A stretch of DNA of 64,000 nucleotides from Gracilariopsis chorda (lineage: Eukaryota; Rhodophyta; Florideophyceae; Gracilariales; Gracilariaceae), in assembly GCA_003194525.1 (NCBI GenBank), contig NBIV01000138.1, positions 124,001 through 188,000 of the forward strand, given 5' to 3'. The notes beneath the pieces were generated by a model. It ran no database searches and was not told the origin of the DNA. It saw only the letters and a program-made list of their open reading frames with translations. The translations under genes and the position numbers were made by a program. The first letter of the stretch is position 1. Each line of letters opens with the position of its first letter. This document shows, piece by piece, positions 10,395 to 21,617 of this stretch.

Positions 10395-12623
10395 TCACAT
10401 TAAACTGTTGATTTCCAGGAGGTTGCTTGCTCTGAACCAGTCTATTTCCAACCGCTGGTCAAATAAGACCTGATGGGTTTGCTGATGCACCTTTAGGAGC
10501 GCTAATCTAACCTGAGGGGTGACATTAGCACATGTCGTCGCCAAGTGGTGATGTGACAAGCAAAACCAGCACGGGATATTGCCAGTGGTTGGATCCCTCA
10601 AAGCCATCCAGGTTCCGCGCATTGGCTTCCTGGCCATCGGATGGACATGCGCCGTATGGTACGAAGACCACTGACTCTGGGGTGGGGCCCTACCATTTGT
10701 TTTTATCGCGAGTACCTGCTGATCAGGGACGGATACCTGCGTGGCTGGTGTCGACACCTTCAAGGACGATGTTATCATAGGGATGTCCAGGCAGATGACG
10801 GAAAGACCGATGCAGTTGCGGGGCTAGTGTGTACCAAGTGGGCCGTGTATCCAACGGGTGTGACATCGTAAGCCATGTTCTCTGAAGGTGACGAATAATC
10901 CACCTCCAGGATCCTCCGTTTTGGTTTATCCTTGCCAGGCTTGACAAAAGTACTGGGCTGTCTTCGACCGACTCGGTGACTTTCTCCAAGGGCTTTAGCA
11001 TATCGTGCCAGCCCATTATAGTCCACCTTTCTGTTTCTTGCGAGGTAAGTCCTCACCTGCGACTTAATGGCTTTGTCAATGTTATCTTCTAAGAACGACT
11101 TCAACCGCGTGGTGCTGAATACATTACCACACCGGGAGGCTATCGCAAACAACGACTTCGCGAAATCCAATTTGGTTTGTCCTGACCTCTGATGGTACCC
11201 TAGTAGCTTAGCGTAAGCTTCCTGAATAACCTCATCGGTCGCGTTGGTTTCCAAAAGGTAGTTGAAGACCTGCGGATAAGTCCGAAGCATCTTCGTTTGG
11301 TCTCCATAAACCAACATGGTATTTCCTTGCATCCAACTATGGAGCAAGGAAGAGGCCCACTTCTTCAAGTAGAAATGGAACAAACACATGGGGGCCCCTT
11401 CTGGAATACCATTCTGGTCACAAGCAATCTTGAACCTTTGAAGGAAACCAATGACTGCAATGGGATCATCACGTGTGAATGTATTATCACTCATTACGGA
11501 ACCAAGCCGTTTGTACTGCTTGGTAATCTTCTGAGCCACCTGTGAGGTATACTCAGAATCCCGTTTCCGTAGCCTATAGGTCCTGCATTTAACCGCCTTG
11601 GTAAAAAAGTCATTCAACTGTCGAATAACTTCCAGATTCGAGTGCGTATCGCACTCATTTTCATCGGATGAGTCATACCGTTTTGTGCTTCCTTTAGTGT
11701 TTTTCTTCACCTTCCAACCGTGTTTTTCCTTCCTCGTTTTCCTACCTTCACGGTGCTCGTTATCCTCTCGACGGGTCCGTATCGGTACTGGAGTCCGAAG
11801 AGTCAGGGTCCGGCCGACAGCCCTTTCTCCTTCTCCTCTTGGTCTTCTTCTTTTCTTTTGGTCTCCATCGCCGTTTATCCTCTGAGCTCCACGAACCACC
11901 GCCATCAAAGTCCTCTCCTTTGGGTCCCAGCTTGGCTCTAACAGTTGGTTCCGGAGGGTGTATATACCCTGGGCTGTCATCCACCTGAACGTCTGCCCGT
12001 TTCCGAAATGGGTCGAGAAGCTTTCTACCAGTTTAGTTAATAGGAAGGGATGGCTGGATAGCCTGCAGGACCTGTGGGTTACCCTAAGGTTTTGGTGTCC
12101 GTACCGAGACGGTTTGTAGGCTATGCAGGGCCTCCACTTGGTTTTCTTGCAGGGAGTCCTTTACCATTTGGTCAACATATTCCCGAGCGCTCTGCTCCAG
12201 AAACTGGAAAACCAATGCTGGTATTTGGCCGGCCAGCTGGTGAGTATCATGGCCAACCACCATCTTGGTAATTGTACCCCAATCCCACTTGGATAGCAAC
12301 ATCTTAGGTTTCTCCGTATCCTTTTCTTCTATTAGTTAGTCAGATGTGGCACCAGTTCTAGGCCTCACCGGGAACGCGGTCTCTGCCATATTTGTTACCA
12401 GGGGAGCGGCATCCTCCGCCGTCTGCTCCTCGTCGCCGGCATAGACCTCTCGGGTAGTTCTTCTCAATAGTTCTTCTGGTTTGTCCAATATTGGTTCAAC
12501 AAATCTCTGGGACGGGCCCGCGCCCGTTCCTCGACTCGATGAATCTCTGGACCGTGTGTTCGGATGCGGCGTATCCAATTGGTAAACTGATGGTTCACTA
12601 AATTGCTTTGTAGTGATAACCAA
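10395..12623 (-). pseudogene. Gag polyprotein of Ty3 element 1
   Basis: Gag forms the particle and binds the RNA genome. The N-terminal part (12623-11760, one frame with stops at about 12336 and 12084) is charged and ends in a Lys/Arg/Asp/Ser-rich run. The main open piece (11980-10775, 401 codons) is basic at first, then has a helical capsid-like region (residues ~150-330) with the spacing usual for retrotransposon capsids. After a frameshift, 10778-10395 carries a perfect CCHC zinc knuckle (C-W-F-C, His five residues on, then Cys after four more) before the protease. No single start is certain; the ATG at 12623 is the first in the leading frame. Confidence 0.65.
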
Positions 12624-13104
12624 ACGAAACGGTGTCCAAAATGCACTTCCTTCCTAAGTTCTCCTTTCCAAGCCCAATAGGTGTAGTTCCAATTCCAGGT
12701 CGGGAGACGAAAATGTTGTACAACCAATCGGGTGTCAAATACCAGCCGTGTAGTCTGTGTGGAAAACCTTTGGCGGGAGCGCGACGAGGGCTCAACGTGA
12801 AGGGCGGAAGTTGGGTTACCAAATGGGTGCGGCAGCATCAAACCCATAGTGTGGCAAGATAATCAGGCAGGTTTACTGTAACCAATTGATAATGTTGGTA
12901 GTACGGCGCAAACAGGTTAGTAAAGCCTGAATAGTCTTAGCTAAGCCAAGAGGTTGACTATAGACACCAGTTGGTATGAAACTTAGCCAAGAGGTGCTTG
13001 CCTTTACCATGCTTGGTGAGGGAGCGCTGCACCCACCTTACGGGTGCGCGAGGCTCATCCTCAGGTGCACTCGGCTATGTGGCATATGTTGGGGCCGGCG
13101 CTAG

Positions 13105-13264
13105 TGGCCTGGCCTCACACCACAGTAGCAGGGTGTTACTACCCTTTTAAAATAACTAAATAAATTAGTACACTAATTACTTAGCCACTCTTATTCACGT
13201 GGAGCACTCATGAATTGGTCCAGCGCGCGTTGCACTGCCCATGTGGTCCGATATCACTGTATCA
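13105..13264 (-). repeat. 5' LTR of Ty3 element 1
   Basis: About 160 bp, TG...CA, aligned with 2665-2823. The palindrome present in the left LTR is mutated here (TGAATTGGTCC). The sequence just left of it, together with 12715-13104, is the element's 5' leader and is repeated at 14090-14483. Confidence 0.7.
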
Positions 13265-14089
13265 AAATGACTGCAACGTTCTTGGAGCTGTCGATGCTCA
13301 GCGCTTTAAAATTAGTCAGAGAGTACATCTTGTACTCTAATCCAAGTTATTTAGAACTTCCGTGCCTAATGCTAGCTGGCATTCCCATAGAGATCAAAAT
13401 CTACTACTCGAAGAAGATATTGATTTTGTGCAAGCTTCCTGTCGCCTATCGTTTCTGTTCACTGTTTTCGGACATATCTTGCGCAAAATTTGAAAGTAAG
13501 GAACCTTCATGGAGAGAATGTAGGCCTTGTACCAGAAGTTGATGCTTCCGTTTAGCTAGTCCCTTAGAAGTTATATCTCTTAGAGACGGATAAGTGTTTA
13601 AAACAGCTCAAAACCATGTGCGGCTTCTTCAAGTAAAGGTAGCTATTCCAAACCGAAGTTCTTTCCCCAAAATGTTCCAATTATTTGCTTTGAGAAGTCT
13701 CCCAAAATCTCATCAAATTTGTACGGTTCGTGATCTTCGCATAGCAAATAATTCCCTCGGCATATCTTCACACCATGACTGGTGTTTTATAGTGTCGCAC
13801 CATGAGGTAACGTTGCGCATCGGGTTCTGATTAAGATTCTATTCATCTAAAAAGACAAATGACCTATAAATAACTTGGCCCACAGCGTGAAAGCATGGAA
13901 TAATTTGGTGCACTGTTATCATTGCCAGTGAATTGGAATGATGGGCTAAAAGTACGACAGCATGCCAACGAATTTAGACGTCCTTTCTCCTGAAATGTAA
14001 CCCATGAAGAAGGGTAGCAATAGTCCATGGTTTGGTCTTCCATTTATGTGAAAAGTGGATGGCTATATCGGTTTTCATGTGCCTTGTAG
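13265..14089. other. Spacer between Ty3 element 1 and a related 5' fragment
   Basis: About 825 bp with no recognisable gene. A + strand frame of 110 codons (13210-13542) starts inside the LTR and has no motif. Around 13875-13910 there is a short similarity to 7870-7910 of the Ty3 element (GTGAA-GCATGGAATAA), suggesting a shrunken internal piece of the second copy. Confidence 0.35.
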
Positions 14090-14643
14090 TCTGTGGTACA
14101 ACGAATTGGGTGTTGAGTGGCAGCTGGGTAGTCCGTACGGATATTCTTTATTAGGAGCCCGGCGAGGGCTCAACCTGAAGGGTGGAAATTGGGTAGCCAG
14201 ATGAGGGTGGGCGCAACAAACCACTAGGGGTGCGAGATAGCGAGGCGGGCTAACCATAACCAATTGGTAGTGTTGTTCATACGGCACAACCGCGGTAACA
14301 GAGCCTGAATAGTCCTAGGTAAACCAGAAGTTTGACTGTATAGACCAAATGATATCACACGTAGCCAAGAGGTGCTTACCTTCATCATTCTTGGAGAAGA
14401 AGCATGGATCCACCTTAAGAGTAAGTGAAGCTCGACCTCAGGTGCATTTTGCTACGCTTAATACGTCTGGGCAGGCCCCAGTAGAATCGAATAACGATAC
14501 AGTAGCGGAGTGTCACTACATATCTAAGATAATTATATATATTATCATTCTAATTAGTTAGCCACTGTAATCTACGTGGAATAGGAACCAATTGGTACAG
14601 CGCTCGACGCACTGCCCATGTGGTCAGATCTCACTGTATTACA
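14090..14643 (-). repeat. Second 5'-end fragment of the Ty3 element 1 family (leader + LTR)
   Basis: Positions 14090-14643 align with 12715-13264 over their whole length in the same orientation: leader first, then the LTR (about 14484-14643). Shared blocks include CGAGGGCTCAAC, AGAGCCTGAATAGTC and TAGCCAAGAGGTGCTT. It carries two perfect ACCAATTGGT palindromes (14259-14268 and 14587-14596). The rest of this copy is absent or unrecognisable. Confidence 0.7.
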
Positions 14644-15258
14644 TATTCAACCGACACACCAGGTACAATTTCAAGGTTTTCGTAGGGCTCCAACCACTGT
14701 TTGAAAGCCCAGCAAACCAGCTTCATTCGTGCCGTGGGGTGACAATGAAAGAAGAATTTGTTTCTTGGATACATCTATTGAGCTCAATAAAACTCTCGCT
14801 CAATAGCATACACTCCAATTCTTTTGTGTTTCTTACTGACCCCGCATGTACCAGTTTTTTCCGCATATCCTAGTTTTCTTCGTGCAGAAACAAGACTCAT
14901 AGGTTTCTTTTACTTGTCTTCAAGGTAAAAACGTGTGTGTCCTGGAAAGATACCTGCAACTTCTCCGTCATGTGAACAGCCTAAGCTCTCATTTTCAGAG
15001 CTAAGTATTTGACAGCTTTGTGTTTGGTTGACTGATGTGTATGCCTCGCCGCTGTGAAGTTTGCAACATAGCTTCATCCACTAGTATTATCTGAAACGGT
15101 GTTTATCTTAATCGAAAACGGACAGTGGTCTTTCTTGTCGTGAAACTTCCAACACTTTAGAATTCATTTTAGCAAAACTTGCTGATCTCTAGTTACTCAA
15201 TTGCTTTCTCCTTCCTTCTCTTTAAAAAAACAACATACATCAAAGTTCTTACAAGCAA
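14644..15258. other. No supported gene
   Basis: Roughly 600 bp of AT-richer sequence with no motif on either strand that I recognise. A short run of A lies near 15224-15230. Confidence 0.35.
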
Positions 15259-16300
15259 TTAGAATCCCATACTGTCGGCAATACATTGAAATTCTTTGAC
15301 ACCATCATTCCAATGGGAATTCCTTAGAAGTGATTGTACGAATTTGGAGAACAGTGGTCTTAAAGCACTCTTCGATATCTGCTCTATGATAGTACTCAAC
15401 ATTCGAGCGGTTTTGGTCATCCTGTTTGCTGTCCTCCCCTTCAGTTTCATGAATCTCGTACTGGCCAGTAGGTATACTCTTACCCTCGAATTCTTCTTTA
15501 GAAACATTAGAAATGACAAAAGGAAGCTTTTATTAGTCGTAGTGAAAGCATTTTACAAGATCAATTGTTTTTTCTTCGGCTTAAGACCCTCGTTTCCTAA
15601 CCAATAAAATAGTATGAGTTGAAAGGGACTCAACGTCGTCGAATGGACACCTATTCGTAGAAATTGTAGATGCCATTGCCACACTCGACCATGAGCTCTC
15701 CAGTAAAGTTTCGAGGTATCAATCTTCACCCTTTCCCAAAACTCTACTTCTGTCATTCGTGGCAGATTCCTTGCAAATCTCAAAAGGACCCTGCCCCTTT
15801 TCTAAAGCATCACGGAGAACTTTGGAGCCAGGGAGGTCCTCTACAATACCTGAATTATGTTCCATGTCCGATAGTTCTCCTACATTGAAAGCTGTGTCGT
15901 CATTCTCTGCCAAGTCTACTACATCAAGCCCGCTGGCATCTTCTTGACCTTCACGTACCCCGAGCTTCCTATGTTCAGAGGATGTATCGGCATTCTGAAG
16001 CGATATGTACGCCTCAGATTGGGGATGAAAACCGTTTGGATTGGACAAAGGACGTTGCTTGAATGGTCTTGTAGACATCATCACTTGGTTTTAAAAATCC
16101 CTGAAGGCAATTCCCGCAAGAACCTCTTTCACGTTTTTCATTATTCCAATTCAAAGGTATCTCTGATAGATGAGACTCTCTCCACGGTATCAAAGGGTAT
16201 TGAAAAAGCTTCTAGTCTCGTTGCCTCATGTAACTGCATCCTTTCTCCAGTTTTTGTAGCGCTCTAGATAAGAGATCGCCTAATGATCTCATTTCGCTTT
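15259..16300 (-). pseudogene. Unrecognised degraded coding remnant
   Basis: Several short - strand frames follow each other (16084-15719, 15783-15553, 15519-15259). They look more protein-like than their antisense, for example the piece with VEFWERVKIDTSKLYWRAH. Farther upstream on the same strand (16260-16140) another frame has EATRLEAFSIPFDTVERVSSIRDTFELE. They may be fragments of one broken gene, perhaps from a transposon. I do not recognise a family and see no catalytic motif. Confidence 0.25.
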
Positions 16301-17394
16301 TCAATCTCCTTCCTGATGCCCTATAGAGTGCCGTGTCTGTGATTGAAATCATACGATATCTTCCATTCTCCCGTATGTCTGATAAGGTTGAAATACATAT
16401 TCCAGGTGCAATTCTAATTTACACAGAGCCTCCTTCCCATACCAGTCATATCGTTTCCCTTAAATCTCCTGCAAACTTTCCAAAAATAATGGACGCCATA
16501 CATCTAACCATTTGATTTTGCCAGTGACTTTAGGATCCCTACAACGTCATCGACATGATCTACTTCAGTTGTCAACTGAAGTCACTGGACAGAACTGTTA
16601 TCCTCCTCAAACATAACGGTGCGAACTGAATCTTGAAAGACGGAAAATGCTGCATTGTAGCTGTCTTCAAACAGACCACTCGAGTAACACAATCCACGGA
16701 AACCATAAACAGACGTCAATTCCAGATCTGCATTCTCTTAAGACGAGCGTTCCGTGTCAGTTCTATCGCCTTTCTCCTTTCTATAAAACTTTCGTAAGGA
16801 TCTTCAAGTCATTTCTTGTCGCTGTTAAATCGATTCCTCCCACTCACATCATTTTTGAGACATTACACCACTCCCAACTCTGTAGATTCATCCGGCTGCC
16901 CTACCTTTCCCTTCCTTCAGATTTCCCCAAAATCCATAAATTTCAAACACTTCGACCCTGTCTCTTCTCTTCGTTGGGTTCAGCGTCTGTACACACCGGT
17001 TTGGACCCTGTTTTCAGGGGCAGTTTTTGCCGGCCTCTTTGCCTCTGAATGTATTTCAATCACAATAAACCTCGAACTCGAGCGTCAAACATATGCTCTT
17101 GTTGTTAAATTTGATACTAGCTGGCCATTGTTTCAGTACGCTTTTCAATGCCAAAAACAGACATGCGATCAAAGCTGGAAGAAGCCTTCTCCATATAGAA
17201 ATCGAACGATATACGTCAGAGAGCTTGGAACTGTTCCATTGTGCATACGTCTTTTGCGAAGCCCATTCTCGATCCGAAGCAAAATCCATAAAGAAGAAGA
17301 ATACGTAGCATTTACCACTATAAGTATCGCCTTGGCGATAGTAGTTCTTGATGTGTAAGAATACGTTTGTACTCGATACAAAAGCCCCACCGTT
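16301..17394. other. No supported gene
   Basis: Frames on both strands overlap (16647-17358 on +, 17056-17390 on -) without motifs. The region is pyrimidine-rich on + around 16700-17000. The left part of the Ulp1-like fragment may extend into it in another frame. Confidence 0.3.
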
Positions 17395-17640
17395 TTAATT
17401 TAAAATGCAGTAGTGAAAAGATTTCTTGAAAAGCTTGAAGACAAGCGGTGGAAACTTGAAAGGCAGACTATTCCCAAAGTAGACCCTAGGCTTCTCTAAC
17501 TTGTTTCCATTTTCATCTACATATCTTCTCCATATTATTACACCCCAGTGTTCATATTGAAGATTTACGGGAACGATAACCATGTCAATCTCAACAGATT
17601 GCCCGGTTACAATAGTGGAAAAAGTCCACTGCCGTGCAAA
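17395..17640 (-). pseudogene. Ulp1/C48-like cysteine protease fragment
   Basis: The last ~80 codons of a - strand frame contain VIVPVNLQYEHWGVIIW followed about 20 residues later by VYFGNSLPF. This matches the Ulp1 pattern of a hydrophobic strand, Pro-Val-Asn, the catalytic His-Trp pair, and the strand that normally ends Tyr-Asp-Ser-Leu. The catalytic Asp would be replaced (FGNSL), and no downstream Gln or Cys block is seen. Ulp1-like domains are often carried by DNA transposons. The codons upstream of ~17800 belong to the R1 repeat, not to this gene. Confidence 0.35.
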
Positions 17641-17804
17641 CAACTCCGACCATGCCACTCCGAACTTCACCTCTGCAAGCAACAACGCAACTGCTAATCC
17701 AAAGCCCATTGCTGCAACCATATCAGTACCATTCGTTTTGCCTCGCCAACCGGCACAACTGCGTAACGTGAAACTCACCGCTGCCACCACACTACACTTA
17801 CTAC

Positions 17805-18770
17805 TGTGGTGCAACGCGAAATGCGTGGAAGTAGCGAAGATGCTACTCATAGGAATGCGAGACGATGACCCTGACGGCTCTACCGTATATGAGTTGGAAC
17901 CGTACGAGTTGATGCTAATGAGATGTGTTTAACTGTGTGAAGTTGCACCTGGGTAGGAATCTACAATGGATTTCAGGATGAGTGTGCGCGTGTGCGCGTG
18001 TGCGACAGCACCATGTTATAGTGATATAGTTTACTTGGGTTGACCTCTCAGGGTGCCTGACACTGGCCTGGCTACGTGTGTGTACCTGAGGAGGTGTGCA
18101 ATATTGTATTTAATTATTATAATTCATTATGGTGGTGTACCTACTTAGATGAGCGCCACCTCGTCGTCATGAGCACTAAGTAAAGTTAACCCGAGGCTTT
18201 GGTCACTCGTAACTGTTCAGTTTGGCCTGAGGTATCCGGCTCTGGATTGTGACGCCGTTGCACCGTGTACTACTCCTCGTGGAGGGTCACTGCGTTTGGG
18301 TCGCTCAATTCAACTGCTTGGTAAACATACAGCTACTCTGTGTTATAATTTTCGTCTGAAATTTATCTGCTGTGTAGTACTCGCATTGCCACTGTATTGG
18401 GTAAATTTTCCGCGACATCCCGTGCATCTGCACCCTCCGTCGGGTCTGTTTATGATTTTCGCACAACCCGCCGGGTGGGTTTTCCCTGTGCTCGGAAGTC
18501 AAAACTCACTGGGTATATTCTAAATCACCGCATCGCGTGGCACACTGGTCTCTCGTTTTACCGTCTTTCTGGCTCCGTTTCACCTTTCTTTATCCACCTC
18601 TGTGGTCAATCGAAAATACCTACGGAGTTACGCTCCTATTACAGGTATACAGAGGGCTTTGTAACAGGGTCTGCCTCTACAGGGAGCAAGGCCCCGGACA
18701 ACTTGAGTTTGATACTAAACCTTTTGGTTTTGCACTACATCCACCACTGTCTTTGGTTAGCCTGATGTCA
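17805..18770. repeat. R1 terminal-type block, copy a
   Basis: Its first 507 bp align closely with 28286-28796. The remainder (18312-18770) aligns more weakly with 47400-47822 (CGGGTCTGTT at 18441 and 47545) and with 26740-26840 (GCAAGGCCCCGGACAAC against GCAAGGCCCCGAACACC). A GT/GC-rich simple stretch lies at 17980-18005. Confidence 0.55.
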
Positions 18771-20050
18771 TAAAAATACAACGGCAATACTGCCTAAATG
18801 GAACGCATCACGATAGATGCGTCTCCCACTGACGTTTCCGCATCTACCTGGCACCGGCACGGCCACAACTTTCACTTCTACTGCTTTACATGCTGTACCC
18901 GTTCTAGATCCCATGAAAGTCACCTCAGCTCGCTCGAATTTCTCGAGTAGTGGCGCACCTCTCACTGCCATCACCTGCAAATCTGCCGCTGCGATTGCAT
19001 TATCTACCGCTTTCACTGCTGCACCGGTTTTACTATTTCTCCATCGCTGCCTTGACTGTCTTGGTGGGCACCCCAGAGTGGCCGCATCCATTTTCACTTC
19101 TACCACTCCAAAACATGCACGAGCCTTCGAGTCTACCACTCATGCCGCAGCCAATCGATTTTAAGAAAATTGTTAGAACGCACAGTCGCGACAGCTCATA
19201 TACAACAGCCGCCACTGTTGCTACAATGGCTTCTACCTCGTCAGCTTTGAGAACCATTACAAACAGGCTCACTTGATTTTATCAGCGTTCCGTTCAGCCC
19301 GTTTAGACTGGGAAACCTGGAGAAATTTTTCACAAAGATGGTACCGGTTGCCCTGAAAGCTAATTACTGAGCTCAACTTGCATACAAGCGTATTTTTGAC
19401 GGCAAGATCAGTCAATCACTACCGATGGCTACCGCAAATCACTTTGCTTCCCATCGTAAGGACTAATATAATGCTGAAGAGGAAAACTGTCATAAGTCTT
19501 TTTAATCGTGGGCGGACCCTCTCACATGGTCTCTACTCCAAAGGACAAAATCGTCTCAGACATCAACGACCAACACGAATGGGTTTCACTCGACTGCGTT
19601 ACTGTATAACCTCACCTTAATACAAACCCTGATACAGGGCACACCTCTGACACTAGTCTGGGCTCAGACCACCCGCTCGCAGTTCATTCTCCATCGCTCC
19701 CAACGATTCTACCGCATCCGGTGTTAGCATTAGTTCCGTTTTACCTTTCTTTAAGTATAGGTGGCTATAGCATCAGTTCTAACGTGCACAAACCAGCTAG
19801 TTTTATTCTACTCAATCTGCTGAAGCGGTTACCAATTTGCAATACCAAACTGCCCTCAACGCCGAATTGACATGTTCGTGACACCCTGTCAATATGACAT
19901 GACAACATGTTCATGTCAAAGAAGTCTTTTTTGACCACGTGGACATACTGTCTCTAAATTACACTTTGCCTACTACTTCCAACTTTGACAGACACTTCAC
20001 ACAGTACAGCAGGGATCGAACGGTCACGGAAGATTCCCGAGGGAGTCTTG
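18771..20050. other. No supported gene; low-complexity Ala/Val-Thr coding-like stretch at 18800-19160
   Basis: The piece 18800-19160 is open on both strands and repeats short blocks such as TCTACYRCT plus GCTGCA-like codons. It reads as Thr/Ser/Ala-rich on + and as Val/Ala-rich on -. No family is recognised. 19280-20050 shows nothing beyond scattered CATGTCA and TGACATG motifs near 19870-19915. Confidence 0.3.
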
Positions 20051-20053
20051 CCA

Positions 20054-20151
20054 AGTCATCACTGGCACCCTGGGTTCATGCCGGATCATCAAGACCTCGT
20101 CTGATGACCAGTCATCAGCATTGATGGAAATTATTAAGTCATCAAATGACT
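20054..20151. promoter_or_regulatory. Cluster of palindromic GTCATCA sites
   Basis: Within 98 bp there are AGTCATCA (20054-20061), GATCATCA (about 20084-20091), an inverted pair CTGATGAC-CA-GTCATCAG with 8-bp perfect arms (20101-20118), and AGTCAT-CAA-ATGACT with 6-bp perfect arms (20137-20151). Such dyad sites suit a dimeric basic-region transcription factor. They lie about 130 bp upstream of the TATA-like box at 20278, so I read them as a candidate upstream regulatory cluster. Confidence 0.35.
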
Positions 20152-20277
20152 AAATCTGGCACTGAACCCGGTAAACCAGTCGCGTATGGAGGCCAGCACG
20201 AACACCAAGCATCATACCGTTTAACTCAGACGAATTCTCATCGACTAGTTGTACTGATAGAACTAGACTAGAAACTC

Positions 20278-20285
20278 TATATAAA
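20278..20285 (+). promoter_or_regulatory. TATA-box-like sequence
   Basis: TATATAAA followed by CCCC, a strong match to the eukaryotic TATA consensus. A transcript would start about 25-30 bp downstream, in the pyrimidine-rich stretch near 20305-20312. The first downstream frame (20295-20510) is short and unrecognised, so what it would drive is unclear; it may be the promoter of the R1 internal region. Confidence 0.35.
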
Positions 20286-20519
20286 CCCCGATGGATGTTT
20301 CGAACTTCTAACTCGGATCATCACCATCGACTTCCAACCAATTCAACCACTGCAACTCTGTTCCTAACATCCGGATCGTGGTTTATCGAATATCTCAAAA
20401 AACACGGATCTTCCTTTTTAGGAGAAGTCCCCGGATACCTCGGCTCATTCCGCTTGGGTCAACCCACCAATCCAACTAATCACACCATGAATTCGCATAG
20501 GATGGGGTAGGGGGCTGTA

Positions 20520-21617
20520 ATCGCTGTACATTTACCAGCATCGCCAGAGAAACGTATTCTTGAGCACCGAATGGGTAATCGCACAGTGTGAGAAGTGGAA
20601 GGGGAGCTCTGCAAGGAACATGGGAACTCCACCACAAAAGGCCCTCGAATGCAGGGCCCCGCAGTAACAGCGCCTGCTTTCGTGGATCGCCTGCAGAAAT
20701 TAAAACTTTGCTGTAGCGATAACAGGCGCGGCGTTGCTTCTCGGATTAGTAGAGTCGCACAAGGAGTAGGCCAAGCCTGAGTTGGTTTACTTTGACGAGG
20801 AAGGCGACCACGATTGGGTGAACAGCACGCTTTGCTGCTTGTAATCCCAGCTGGTTGGGAAGAATAATATTTTTGTGGAACTTTAGAAGTGACAGAACGT
20901 TGAGACGTATCTCCACAGCACGTGGGAAGGTCACGCGCAACGTGCCTTACACCGCGCAGACCGGTTATACCCATGTGGAAGTAGCACGCTTACAGCGTCG
21001 TGGAGGAATGAGTTGTAGAATCAACGGAAACCGTACCTGTGTACATGACAACCTGTGTCCTTCATCATCAAGGGTTCACCTGAAGTGTTAGTGGTACTGT
21101 GAGGACCTCCAGCGGTGACAGGCATCCAATTGGGATACAATTTGCACGCACATGAGCTGGTCGGACCGCTTCCATGCCAACGGTGTGTGGCACCAGATTA
21201 TGATCGTCAAGAGGTAGTCCCGACCCTGAGAAAAATTAACAGAATCTCGGAAGCCACCGTTTGCCGTTTATTGACTCTCGGGAACTCACGTGAAAAGGTA
21301 CTACTGAGAAACTTGAGTCCTATCTGGGCACACCTTCAGTTTTACGCCATGATGCGTGTAGCAGAAGTTACCATTCGGTTGATTCGATGAACCTACTGAA
21401 AGTAAATTCCAACTCCCTGGTGACCAAGAATCGGAATAACCTTTATGAGGGTTGGACAGCAGTCCCTTGATAGCACTAAGGGGTTCGCATGTACGGAAGT
21501 CCATCACGGGAGAGGTGAAATCTGATACGTATTCCCGAGAATTCGTCATCGAACGCATCATGCGTAGAGAGTACGACCCACAAGGGGTGGTTTATTATTA
21601 AATCCATTGGTATAGAT
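20520..21617. other. R1 array, left internal part, unrecognised
   Basis: Mostly short frames. The + frame 20855-21091 (78 codons, Arg-rich) and following pieces look weakly protein-like but carry no motif that I know. No second copy of this part is seen in internal block B. Confidence 0.3.

Larger units (their letters stand above)
2665..13264 (-). mobile_element. Ty3-type LTR retrotransposon 1 (10.6 kb, degenerate, with antisense accessory frame)
   Basis: Two direct repeats of about 160 bp (2665-2823 and 13105-13264), both starting TG and ending CA, bound a block whose - strand gives gag, zinc knuckle, aspartic protease, reverse transcriptase, RNase H and integrase in Ty3 order. Between integrase and the left (3') LTR lie 3.5 kb that hold a long frame on the opposite strand. 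The putative primer-binding site inside the right LTR reads (on -) TAGCGCCGGCCCC one base after the LTR end; it would need one change to begin TGG. I do not see a matching 5-bp target duplication, so flanks have decayed or rearranged. All genes are broken. Confidence 0.75.

Noticed and set aside
17640-17850. N-terminal part of the 151-codon - frame that ends in the Ulp1-like motif
   Set aside because: Codons upstream of about 17805 lie inside the R1 repeat and are not part of a protease; only the C-terminal ~80 codons resemble the family.
17980-18005. GTGTGCGCGTGTGCGCGTGTGCG as a functional Z-DNA or microsatellite locus
   Set aside because: It is short and part of the R1 block; the copy at 28470 is already broken up, so nothing beyond simple sequence is supported.
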